A DNA stretch of 10,004 nucleotides from an uncultured Lachnospiraceae bacterium (GCA_900554925.1 USJG01000082.1:1-10004), one strand, 5' to 3'; positions 1 to 6,343 are shown, counted from the first letter of the stretch. Translations and numbers: made by a program. The notes: a model not told the origin generated them from the sequence alone.

Positions 1-134
1 AGGTATTTCCGTCTTTTTAATTATTCAGTTGTAACACATGTATTGTAATCCTACAGTGTGGGTTTTACAAAAATCAAAATCAGGATTGACAGGACAGAAT
101 AAATAGCTTATCATTAGAAGTAAGAAATGGGTTT

Positions 135-668
135 TCACCGTACATTCTGATACGGCTTGCTCGTTTCTTTTTTTATTGCCAAAATGTCATACAAATATTT
201 TTTACCGTTTTCAGCGTGATTGATTAAAAGCCGGGCATGAAAAATATTATATCTGACGAGTACGTCTTTTTCATAGGCAGGAAGGGCAAAACGGGCATCA
301 TACCTGTACCAGCCATATTTGGCATTTTTATTGTGTTTTTCCTTACGATTTTCCTCAAAAGCCGGATTGAATGCTATCTGGATCAGCTCCGGTATTCCAG
401 TGGCGGCATTTGCCTTAGCTTTTGCATTTGCACCCATAAGGCTTTTACGACTCTCTGATTCCGTGTATTCTTCCGGAAGTTCATTTCCGATATAAATACG
501 CTCTGCACTTTCTTCAATTTCGTAATAGTCTCCGACATATCCTTCAAGATATTGTTTTACATCATCCCAGTCAATCTGACGTTTACCCTTAAAGCGGATA
601 TCGTTAATCAAGACCAGTTTTCTGCCATCGGTGTCGGTTGTGATGTTTACATTCCTGTTTTCAATCAT
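135..668 (-). CDS. Conserved hypothetical protein, 177 aa, possibly a phage/polyvalent-protein-type domain
   Basis: I do not recognise a characterised function. The protein is soluble, charged and without membrane segments or a signal peptide. Visible blocks are an N-terminal strand-rich part (GRKLVLINDIRFKGKR), an acidic middle, an alanine-rich helix (GANAKAKANAATGIPELI) and a C-terminal half rich in aromatic and basic residues (YGWYRYDARFALP, YNIFHARLLI, KKYLYDILAIKKE). The C-terminal pattern resembles domains at the ends of large phage/conjugative polyvalent proteins and RelE/barnase-like nuclease folds; this is from memory and weak. I chose the ATG at 668 because AAGGA (678-682) lies 9 nt upstream. 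The frame is open to 929, but the upstream part runs through the inverted-repeat element 717-839, so I do not count it as protein. An ATG at 710 has no good ribosome binding site. It lies downstream of the vanS-like gene on the same strand but 293 bp away, with its own candidate promoter. The region looks more AT-rich than the window's right half. Confidence 0.6.
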   Translation of the reverse strand: MIENRNVNITTDTDGRKLVLINDIRFKGKRQIDWDDVKQYLEGYVGDYYEIEESAERIYIGNELPEEYTESESRKSLMGANAKAKANAATGIPELIQIAFNPAFEENRKEKHNKNAKYGWYRYDARFALPAYEKDVLVRYNIFHARLLINHAENGKKYLYDILAIKKETSKPYQNVR

Positions 669-716
669 CTCATTTGTTCCTTTTCTTCTTTTTCCTTTCT
701 TTGTAGACATTAAACT

Positions 717-744
717 GAATTTTGCATTGTGGGATGCAAAATTC
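717..744. repeat. Perfect 11-bp inverted repeat with 6-nt loop
   Basis: GAATTTTGCAT (717-727) and ATGCAAAATTC (734-744) are exact reverse complements around a 6-nt loop. It is the strongest single hairpin in the left third. Neither strand has a T-run after the stem, so it is unlikely to be a terminator. Perfect stems like this are typical of dispersed palindromic repeats, but copy number cannot be judged from one window. Confidence 0.75.
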
Positions 745-839
745 ACGCCCCTTTCGGCCGGTGATAAAAGCTTTTTACAGTGCTTACATATCTTTTTCAA
801 GCACAATTCGGTAAGTCGGGGAGATACCGCCGAAAAGGG
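717..839 (-). ncRNA. Candidate structured RNA or interspersed palindromic element in the leader of the 177-aa gene
   Basis: Nested inverted repeats fold this stretch into a branched structure. The closing stem pairs 829-839 with 748-758 (11 bp). Read as minus-strand RNA, all 11 positions pair, with one G-U at 836/751; read as plus-strand RNA that pair is an A-C mismatch. This favours a minus-strand transcript. Inside the stem are a hairpin 809-813/825-829 (5 bp, touching the outer stem at 829), a hairpin 780-785/799-804 (6 bp, extendable by a G-U) and a weak A/T hairpin at about 763-777. Immediately after the closing stem in the minus direction is a perfect 11-bp hairpin, 717-727/734-744. There is no T-run after it, so it is not an intrinsic terminator. 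The element lies between a candidate promoter (913-941) and the start codon at 668, so it would be in the 5' leader. Alternatives are a REP/MITE-like repeat or a chance fold. I cannot match it to a known riboswitch. Confidence 0.4.
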
Positions 840-912
840 AAATATATTTTTTGTGAGTGGTATGGTTGAAGCGAGAGGTGGAGTTTGAGAAAATAATATC
901 AGTGTATCTGGG

Positions 913-941
913 ATTATAGTGCTTTGCAAAGCGTATGATAA
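913..941 (-). promoter_or_regulatory. Candidate sigma-A promoter for the 177-aa gene leader
   Basis: On the minus strand, TTATCA (936-941, 4 of 6 consensus) is followed after exactly 17 bp by a perfect TATAAT (913-918). The start of transcription would be near 906, giving a leader of about 240 nt that contains the folded element. A second, weaker extended -10 (TGATATTAT, 893-901) lies just downstream. Confidence 0.5.
921..932. repeat. 12-bp perfect palindrome in a promoter spacer, possible operator
   Basis: GCTTTGCAAAGC at 921-932 equals its own reverse complement. It lies wholly inside the 17-bp spacer of the minus-strand promoter 913-941, a classic position for a repressor dimer. No second copy was noticed nearby. 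Calling it an operator is inference. Confidence 0.35.
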
Positions 942-961
942 GTATTTGAAATTGTTAAGAC

Positions 962-2119
962 TTAAAGCAAAGGCAAAGTAACACTAAAGGAGGTCATTTC
1001 ATTTTCGCTGGAGGCACTGATCGTGCCGCCGTGGAGTGTTACGATCTCCTTGGCAATTGCCAGCCCTAAGCCGGCACCTCCGGTATTAGTGCTGCGGGAT
1101 TCATCCATTCGATAGAATTTTTCAAAGATAGCGTTCAGCTTTTCAGGGGGAATGGTTTTTCCCTGATTGATAAAACAGATAAAGATGTCAGCTTCTCTTT
1201 TCCCGGCATAAACCTTGATGGGAGTGTTTGGGTAGCTGTAGGAGATGGCATTTTTTAATATGTTATTAAAAACTCTTGCCAGTTTTACGGAATCGCCGTA
1301 AACAGACATATCTTCTTCTATCTTCAGCTCGATGCTGTTGCCGTGGCTTGTAAGCAGCGGATAAAATTCATCTGTCAGCTGCATGAGCATAAAGGAAAGA
1401 TCGATGGTTTCTTTTTCCAGTACGATCTGCTGCAAATTATATCTGGTGATTTCAAAAAATTCATTGATAAGCTTCTCAAGGCGCAGGGCCTTTTCCAATG
1501 TAATATGAATATATTTATGGCGTTGCCCATCCGGCATATCTGAAGCCTCCTCCAGCAGATCCAGATAGCCGATCACAGAGGTAAGCGGTGTTTTCAAATC
1601 ATGGGCCAGATAAGTAATCAAATCATTTTTTCGTTCCGTTTCTGTTTTCATGGCCTGTTCATGGCGCTGCATGGTTGACTTGATCTGTACGATCTGGGCG
1701 GCAACCTCCGCATAATCAGGAGGGAAAACCTGGTCAGAGTCAAGATCATGGTGCATATAAGTGTGGAGCATACGGCTGGTTTTTGAGATAGATTTGCGAA
1801 CCTGTCTTTTGGCATGAAAATGCGCTGCCAGATAAATGGAAAGTACCAGGATCACCAGCAGGATAAAAAACAGGGTAAGCAAAAAGCCCTTAAGCCTGGG
1901 CCAGTCAGGGCTGTACATATTTTCCAGTTGATTGGTATAAGAATTCATATAGGTTTCTGAGTAAAAATAGTTTTCAGAAAACCAGTCCAGAAAGGAACCG
2001 TTAAAAACCACATCTGTAAGATAATAAATACCGTAGCCTATTCCCAGGGCAAGACAAAGAAAAATGACCAGAAATACAAAAAATTTAGTTTTATCTTTAG
2101 CCTTCAATCTTGTATCCAC
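962..2119 (-). CDS. vanS: VanS-like membrane sensor histidine kinase
   Basis: Senses a cell-surface signal and phosphorylates the partner regulator encoded just upstream. Residues about 12-36 and 78-101 are membrane segments flanking a short extracellular loop of about 40 residues. A linker follows, then the dimerisation/phosphoacceptor box LAHDLKTPLTSVIGYLDLL with H173, N-box (NNILKNA, 285-291), G1 region (NQGKTIP, about 318-324), F-box (IFEKFYRMD, 331-339) and G2 (GGAGLGLAIAK, 347-357). Length 385 aa is normal for the family. The H-box is of the kind seen in VanS proteins, but no van resistance gene is present, so the symbol denotes family, not resistance. The start is uncertain. The GTG at 2117-2119 overlaps the vanR-like gene by 23 bp, and a G-rich stretch directly abuts it; an in-frame TTG four codons later is possible. 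The G1 box has Asn where many kinases have Asp. Translational coupling with the regulator is likely. Confidence 0.9.
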   Translation of the reverse strand: MDTRLKAKDKTKFFVFLVIFLCLALGIGYGIYYLTDVVFNGSFLDWFSENYFYSETYMNSYTNQLENMYSPDWPRLKGFLLTLFFILLVILVLSIYLAAHFHAKRQVRKSISKTSRMLHTYMHHDLDSDQVFPPDYAEVAAQIVQIKSTMQRHEQAMKTETERKNDLITYLAHDLKTPLTSVIGYLDLLEEASDMPDGQRHKYIHITLEKALRLEKLINEFFEITRYNLQQIVLEKETIDLSFMLMQLTDEFYPLLTSHGNSIELKIEEDMSVYGDSVKLARVFNNILKNAISYSYPNTPIKVYAGKREADIFICFINQGKTIPPEKLNAIFEKFYRMDESRSTNTGGAGLGLAIAKEIVTLHGGTISASSENEMTSFSVTLPLL

Positions 2120-2795
2120 ACCCCCAGACGGTCTTTATATACTTTGGGTCTTCAAAGGAATCATTCATCTTTTCCCGAAGATGCCTGATGTGTACCGTGA
2201 TGGTATTATTGCTCTTGCTGAAATATTCTTCTCCCCATACCGAGTGGAAAAGCTCCTCGGCACTGATAACCTGTCCTTTTTTCTGACACAGTACGTAGAG
2301 AATGGTAAACTCTGTAGGCGTTAAAGACAGGGGCTTTTCGTCCAGGGTGCATTCGTGGGTGAGATTATTCAGCATAAGCCCTCCATGAACAATAATATTG
2401 CTATTTTCCGCAGGGGAAGTCTGGTTATATTTTTTATATCTGCGAAGCTGGGCCTTTACACGGGCAATCAGCTCCAAAGGGCGGAAGGGCTTGGTGATAT
2501 AGTCGTCGGCACCCAGAGTAAGCCCTTTGATTTTATCTACCTCCGCCTCCTTTGCAGTCAGCATGATAATGGGATAATTATGCTCTTCCCGTAGCTTCTG
2601 GCAGAGAGAAAACCCATCCATTTTCGGCATCATCACATCCAGTATGGCAAGGTCTATCTCCTTAGTCTGCGCCAGCTTCCAGGCTTCTACAGGGTCATAA
2701 AAGGGATAAACTATATAATTTTCACTTTGCAGATAAAGGGAAATCAGATCAGTGATTTCTTTTTCATCATCAACTACCAGTATTTTTTCACTCAT
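2097..2795 (-). CDS. vanR: VanR-like OmpR-family response regulator
   Basis: A DNA-binding regulator switched on by phosphorylation from the adjacent kinase. The receiver domain (about residues 3-118) has the acidic pair D9/D10, phosphoacceptor D53 (ILDVMMP), T80 and K102 (YITKPFRPLELI). A linker and an OmpR-type winged helix (about 135-231) follow, with LSLTPTEF, the recognition region SNNTITVHIRHLREKM and the wing KTVWGCGYKI. Length 232 aa is typical. I chose the ATG at 2795 because AGGAGA precedes it by about 8 nt; the frame stays open to 2858 but lacks such a site there. Many blocks match VanR of glycopeptide-resistance clusters as I remember them. No target gene is obvious in the window. 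Possible targets are its own promoter, the divergent 124-aa gene, or the downstream 177-aa gene. Confidence 0.92.
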   Translation of the reverse strand: MSEKILVVDDEKEITDLISLYLQSENYIVYPFYDPVEAWKLAQTKEIDLAILDVMMPKMDGFSLCQKLREEHNYPIIMLTAKEAEVDKIKGLTLGADDYITKPFRPLELIARVKAQLRRYKKYNQTSPAENSNIIVHGGLMLNNLTHECTLDEKPLSLTPTEFTILYVLCQKKGQVISAEELFHSVWGEEYFSKSNNTITVHIRHLREKMNDSFEDPKYIKTVWGCGYKIEG

Positions 2796-2816
2796 AACAA
2801 TTTTCTCCTGAAAAAC

Positions 2817-2825
2817 ATTATAACA
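2817..2825 (-). promoter_or_regulatory. Extended -10 promoter of the vanR-vanS-like operon
   Basis: Minus-strand TGTTATAAT (2817-2825) is a perfect TATAAT with the TG of an extended -10. No good -35 is seen at 16-18 bp (TACCTT at 17 bp), which suggests activator dependence or reliance on the extended -10. It lies 21 bp upstream of the start codon at 2795. Confidence 0.6.
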
Positions 2826-2829
2826 GATA

Positions 2830-2859
2830 TTGCAGACAAAAGGTAGATTAAGATACAAT
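2830..2859 (+). promoter_or_regulatory. Candidate promoter of the 124-aa gene, back-to-back with the vanR promoter
   Basis: TTGCAG (2830-2835), 18-bp spacer, TACAAT (2854-2859). Its -35 is only 4 bp from the minus-strand extended -10, so two polymerases could hardly bind at once. Confidence 0.45.
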
Positions 2860-2892
2860 CAATTTCATAGAGCAAAACAGGAGGAAAATACC

Positions 2893-3267
2893 TTGGAAGA
2901 AAAAGAAATTCTGAACTGGATCAGGGAGTCATGCGCCCGCTTTGGCAGAGACGATAACTTTGCGGAAGAATTTTTCAGTGAACTTAAAGAGGATGAGGAA
3001 ATCTGTAAGGAGCTTGTTTATTATATCCAGCAGGGAACCTTTGCCTGTAAGGCAAAGGTGGAGGGATATACCGTAGTGGACATTATGGTGTGGCAGATGG
3101 ATCATTTCAAGGCATGGCTGGATCGGGATAACAGTGAAATGAAGCAAAGTGGGGACGGAATGGTTCTTATGGCTTTTCGCACCCTTCTTGCCATGAGAAA
3201 AAATCCGGAGCAATATATTCAGAAAATGCAGTATGAAACAGGAACAGATTATCCGGATAAGTATTAG
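2893..3267 (+). CDS. Hypothetical protein, 124 aa, TTG start
   Basis: I do not recognise the family. The start is the TTG at 2893, because a full AGGAGG (2879-2884) lies 8 nt upstream; the frame is open further left to 2830 but without a ribosome binding site and across the promoter region. The product is acidic, probably largely helical, with no membrane segment or signal peptide. It has three scattered cysteines (14, 38, 52) and no CxxC pair. Visible blocks are GYTVVDIMVWQMDHFKAWLD (59-78), GMVLMAFRTLLAMRKNPEQY (89-108) and a C-terminal TGTDYPDKY. The length and compact layout suggest a small globular intracellular protein. It is transcribed divergently from the vanR-like gene and convergently with the zinc-ribbon gene, whose stop is 18 bp away. 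Neighbourhood alone suggests control by the two-component system; no function is claimed. Confidence 0.8.
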   Translation: MEEKEILNWIRESCARFGRDDNFAEEFFSELKEDEEICKELVYYIQQGTFACKAKVEGYTVVDIMVWQMDHFKAWLDRDNSEMKQSGDGMVLMAFRTLLAMRKNPEQYIQKMQYETGTDYPDKY

Positions 3268-3285
3268 GGGATGGGCAGTATTTTT

Positions 3286-3990
3286 CTAAAAATGCAGTCT
3301 TCGCCTTACGGCATCCCGCAGCCTTCTACGGGACAGGACAGTGATCAGCATGATCACGATAACACTGCATACGGTAAGAACGATTGCCGACCACATCAGC
3401 TTAAGAGGCGCATTCATATAATGATCGATTAAAAGCTCAATTCCTACGCATAAGAGGGCTGCTTCCGCAAAGAAATAAAGGGCAGTTGTGATATAGGAAA
3501 CAGGAAAAGAGCGGAGCAGCAGGGCAAAAATCTCTATCAGTATGGTGACCAGTACAAGAATAGGCAGAGCCAGCCCGGTAAACCATTTATCCGATCTGGT
3601 ATTGAAGGTGATCATATACAGATACAGGCCGGTGGCAATTCCGTCAAACAATAAAGAAATATAAATGGGAAGCCGGGTGTAAACCAATACCGGAATCAGC
3701 AATACAAACAAAAGCAGGCAGACACCGATAATGAACAGCGACCAGGGAGATGTGGGAAAAACAAAAATATTAAGCAGCAGACAGCTTAAGGAGGTGGCAG
3801 TCAGTACGATGGAGGTAAGGATTGCCAGATCCTTTCTTTTTACCACATCCACCTGTCCCCGTTCCTTAGGATAGGGGGAGCTTTCTGTTAATGCCTGCAA
3901 ATGGGAGGGATTGATAACAGGTGTGTTGCAAAGAGGACATTTTGTAAGGGATGGCTCCAGCTTGACACCGCAGTTTACACAATATGACAT
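3286..3990 (-). CDS. Zinc-ribbon polytopic membrane protein (DUF6320-like)
   Basis: An N-terminal four-cysteine ribbon (C4-x2-C7-x10-C18-x2-C21, with NCG and CPLC) probably binds zinc on the cytoplasmic side. After a polar linker come about six membrane segments (roughly 54-78, 84-104, 107-127, 137-160, 166-188, 199-220) and a short arginine-rich tail (RRRLRDAVRRRLHF) that would stay in the cytoplasm. I chose the ATG at 3990 because AAAGGAA precedes it by about 7 nt; a TTG two codons upstream is less likely. Length 234 aa. It lies 35 bp after the acyltransferase gene on the same strand, so the two are probably one transcript. From memory this layout fits the uncharacterised DUF6320 family, which I recall beside acyltransferase genes in Clostridia. 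A role as membrane partner or flippase-like component is inference. Confidence 0.85.
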   Translation of the reverse strand: MSYCVNCGVKLEPSLTKCPLCNTPVINPSHLQALTESSPYPKERGQVDVVKRKDLAILTSIVLTATSLSCLLLNIFVFPTSPWSLFIIGVCLLLFVLLIPVLVYTRLPIYISLLFDGIATGLYLYMITFNTRSDKWFTGLALPILVLVTILIEIFALLLRSFPVSYITTALYFFAEAALLCVGIELLIDHYMNAPLKLMWSAIVLTVCSVIVIMLITVLSRRRLRDAVRRRLHF

Positions 3991-4025
3991 AAGCAATTCC
4001 TTTCTTTATAAAATTAAATCTAAAT

Positions 4026-5339
4026 TTAATAAATACTGCTATTTTCACGGTTGCTTTCAATGGTCACAGGGATTCCATCAAACACTAATTTCCTGAAAAA
4101 ATACCGTTCAACGTCAGTTTCCATAATGCTGCTTGCAAAGTTAATGGTCAGAGTATCTTCAAAGCTGACAATGGCGCAGTTGGTGCGGGAGGAAAATGGC
4201 TGCCCCATATAAATATCGAAACGGTCAATATAAGGCTTCATGTCCTCAGGAACCTTAAGAGCACCCATGTTGGTAAGGCCGGCAGAAGAATTTTTATCCT
4301 GAACCTTCGTATAAAACTGCCGCACCACAAAGTCCTTGATAAAGAGAGGAACTATCCGGATAAAGGGATTCTGCTGGGTGCTGGCGTTGGTGGTAATATC
4401 CCCTCTTAAAAATTTTTCATTTATATAATAACGCATGTAATTATGAACCTGAGTCACGATTTCCTCAAAGGTATATTCCCCCAGCCTTGGATCAATGGCA
4501 GGATACACCATAGTGATGAAGTTGCGGAGCGTCTTTGAAGGGAAAAAACGCCGGAGATTTACCGGCATGGCAATTTTTACCGGACGCAGCCTCAAATGCC
4601 GCTCGGATTTTTGCTTTTGCAAAAGAGCATACAAAAGTACGGAATTTAAATACTCGGTGATAGTGGCATTATATTTTCGGGCAACCTCCATTACCTGTTT
4701 TACAGACATAATGCCGTCAATTACGTTAAAGGTATAGAAGGGTTCCTTGGTTCCCCGCACCCGATAGGTTTTTTCGCCGGGCCGGGGAGGGCATACCTTG
4801 GCATTGGCATAGCGCATATAGGCGTCCTCTAACTCCTCCGGATCAGGTGCTTCGTTTACATCCATAACAAAATAACCGTTGGATATTTCATGGCCCAGAA
4901 GTCTTAAGTAGACGGCGGTGATCGTCTGTAACACCGCCATGCCGCCGGTGCCATCGCCAAGACAGTGATGGGCTTCCAGTGAAATCCGGCTGCCATAATA
5001 GTAAATGCGCAGCAGATAGCGGCTGCCTGCCTTAAAAGGCATGGGCATACAGAAATTGCAAATATCCTCCTTCACATAAGGACCGGGGCGGTTGTTGGGC
5101 TCCAAATACCGCCAGAACAGCCCTTTGTGGATGGCTGTTTTGTAAGTGGGAAAGCGAGGCAGTGAAATATCCACAGCCTGCTGGAGAATTTCCGGCCTGA
5201 CCGGTTCCTTTAAAACAACGGACAACCGATAGACGGAAGAAAAATCCCTGCGCTGTAAGGTGGGATAGACGATAGCGGATAGATCCAGCTTATACCAGGT
5301 TTTCGTATCATGGCGTTTGGCACCGGCAGATGTTTTCAA
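4026..5339 (-). CDS. Condensation-fold acyltransferase (alcohol acetyltransferase-like)
   Basis: The 437-aa protein carries the HHxxxDG motif of the BAHD/condensation/PapA-type acyltransferase fold (H124, H125, D129, G130; EAHHCLGDGTGG), with H125 the likely general base. Enzymes of this fold move an acyl group from a CoA or carrier thioester to an alcohol or amine. The N-terminal half before the motif and the C-terminal half with strand-like segments (RPVKIAMPVNLRRF, CAIVSFEDTLTINF) fit the pseudo-dimeric fold. No adenylation or carrier domain is present, so it is a stand-alone enzyme, not a peptide synthetase module. No membrane segment or signal peptide is seen. The TTG at 5339 is the start, as AAGGAG sits 6 nt upstream. 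It is the first gene of a probable two-gene unit with the zinc-ribbon membrane protein and is divergent from a lipase-family hydrolase. Substrate unknown; the alcohol acetyltransferase name is only a family label. Confidence 0.85.
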   Translation of the reverse strand: MKTSAGAKRHDTKTWYKLDLSAIVYPTLQRRDFSSVYRLSVVLKEPVRPEILQQAVDISLPRFPTYKTAIHKGLFWRYLEPNNRPGPYVKEDICNFCMPMPFKAGSRYLLRIYYYGSRISLEAHHCLGDGTGGMAVLQTITAVYLRLLGHEISNGYFVMDVNEAPDPEELEDAYMRYANAKVCPPRPGEKTYRVRGTKEPFYTFNVIDGIMSVKQVMEVARKYNATITEYLNSVLLYALLQKQKSERHLRLRPVKIAMPVNLRRFFPSKTLRNFITMVYPAIDPRLGEYTFEEIVTQVHNYMRYYINEKFLRGDITTNASTQQNPFIRIVPLFIKDFVVRQFYTKVQDKNSSAGLTNMGALKVPEDMKPYIDRFDIYMGQPFSSRTNCAIVSFEDTLTINFASSIMETDVERYFFRKLVFDGIPVTIESNRENSSIY

Positions 5340-5374
5340 TGGCCTCTCCTTTTAAAAGTCTTTTTCTGTTGAAT

Positions 5375-5383
5375 ATTATACCA
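5375..5383 (-). promoter_or_regulatory. Extended -10 promoter of the acyltransferase unit
   Basis: Minus-strand TGGTATAAT (5375-5383) is a perfect extended -10. No convincing -35 is seen at 15-18 bp. The leader before the TTG start would be about 30 nt. Confidence 0.6.
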
Positions 5384-5399
5384 CAAAAATGGGAGATTG

Positions 5400-5408
5400 T
5401 GTTAAAAT
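5400..5408 (+). promoter_or_regulatory. Candidate extended -10 promoter of the hydrolase gene
   Basis: TGTTAAAAT (5400-5408) has five of six -10 bases plus the TG extension; the -35 region is poor. It lies 16 bp from the opposing extended -10 (5375-5383), so the two promoters overlap in their upstream parts. Confidence 0.4.
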
Positions 5409-5458
5409 GAAAAAGAATATGCATTATTAGCAACTTATCACAGAGGATTGGAGAAATT

Positions 5459-6343
5459 ATGGCAAAGAATCAGAGCATGATGGGCCTGATCAAGAAGGTT
5501 CATGGCATCATAGACAATCAGGATCTTGAAAAACACCGGCATTCCCAGGATCAGGTGGGAGTGCTTCTGGGAAATTCCAGGGAGCGGACGGTGCGCAGCG
5601 TTAAGATCAACCATATGGAGGGAGAATGGATATCCGTCAATCGTGCACATATGAAGAAGTACGTGATTTTATACTGTCACGGGGGAGGATACTCTACCGG
5701 AAGCAGCCTGTATGCAAGAACTCTTACCACCAAGCTGGCGGAGAGTACCTCAATGGACGTGCTTTGCTTTGATTACCGTCTGGCTCCCGAAAATCCTTAT
5801 CCGGCGGCAACGGAGGATGCCCTGAAGGCCTGGGACTATCTGATGCTTTTAGGGTATGGCGCGAGGGATGTGATCGTGGCAGGAGATTCGGCCGGTGGAA
5901 ATCTGGCCCTGTCTCTGGTACTGAAATTAAAACAGCAGGAAAGGCTTCTGCCCAGAGGACTGGTGCTTTTGTCCCCCTGGACGGACCTTACCTCCTCCGG
6001 CGAGACCCATACAACAAGAGCGGAAGTAGATCCGGTACTGGATAAAGATTATCTGGAGCGTATGATCAGCAATTATGCTAAGGGGCAGGAGCTGGAGGAT
6101 CCCCTGATTTCCCCCTTGTTTGGAGATTTTACAGGATTTCCGCCCACCTACATTCAGGTGGGGGATAATGAAATCCTTTTATCGGACGCTACCAGACTTC
6201 ACAGGAAGATGATACAGGCCAATGTGTCTGCCAAAATTGATATTTTTGAAGGCATGTGGCACGTATTCCAGATGTCCCCCTTTAAAACAGCATATGAGGC
6301 TATGGAAAAGAACGCGGAGTTTATTTTTGATATTTGCCGGTAA
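5459..6343 (+). CDS. Alpha/beta hydrolase of the hormone-sensitive lipase (HSL) family, carboxylesterase-like
   Basis: A serine hydrolase likely to cleave small or lipid esters in the cytoplasm; no signal peptide is visible. The oxyanion-hole motif HGGG is at 74-77, the HSL signature YRLAPENPYPA at 106-116, the nucleophile elbow GDSAGG at 142-147 with S144, and the catalytic histidine is H268 (MWHVFQ). The acid is in VGDNEILLSDA (about 234-244). Where many HSL enzymes have Asp in DPLxDE, the aligned residue here seems to be E238, with D236 as an alternative. Length 294 aa is normal. The ATG at 5459 has GGAG 5 nt upstream. It is divergent from the acyltransferase gene across a 119-bp region with two close promoters, so the two enzymes may act on the same ester or acyl pathway. 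The downstream dgt gene is 89 bp away with no clear terminator in between, so read-through is possible. Confidence 0.9.
   Translation: MAKNQSMMGLIKKVHGIIDNQDLEKHRHSQDQVGVLLGNSRERTVRSVKINHMEGEWISVNRAHMKKYVILYCHGGGYSTGSSLYARTLTTKLAESTSMDVLCFDYRLAPENPYPAATEDALKAWDYLMLLGYGARDVIVAGDSAGGNLALSLVLKLKQQERLLPRGLVLLSPWTDLTSSGETHTTRAEVDPVLDKDYLERMISNYAKGQELEDPLISPLFGDFTGFPPTYIQVGDNEILLSDATRLHRKMIQANVSAKIDIFEGMWHVFQMSPFKTAYEAMEKNAEFIFDICR

Noticed and set aside
20..71. TTGTAA repeats (29-34, 43-48) with weak -10-like hexamers in both directions, possibly a BlaI/CopY-type operator
   Set aside because: Matches to promoter consensus are poor, no complete TACAnnTGTA dyad is present, and the gene it might serve would lie outside the window.
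669..929. N-terminal extension of the 177-aa protein, including CKHCKK as a possible zinc motif
   Set aside because: The reading runs through the nested inverted repeats at 717-839, starts inside the promoter palindrome at a TTG, and has no ribosome binding site. Better explained as untranslated leader.
962..2795. Glycopeptide resistance locus
   Set aside because: Only the regulator and sensor are present. Family resemblance of the two-component pair does not show resistance.
3268..3293. AT-rich palindrome ATTTTTCTAAAAAT (3280-3293) between convergent genes, as a shared terminator
   Set aside because: With a 4-nt loop only 5 A-T pairs remain, with no GC-rich stem. Too weak to call, although the location would be right.
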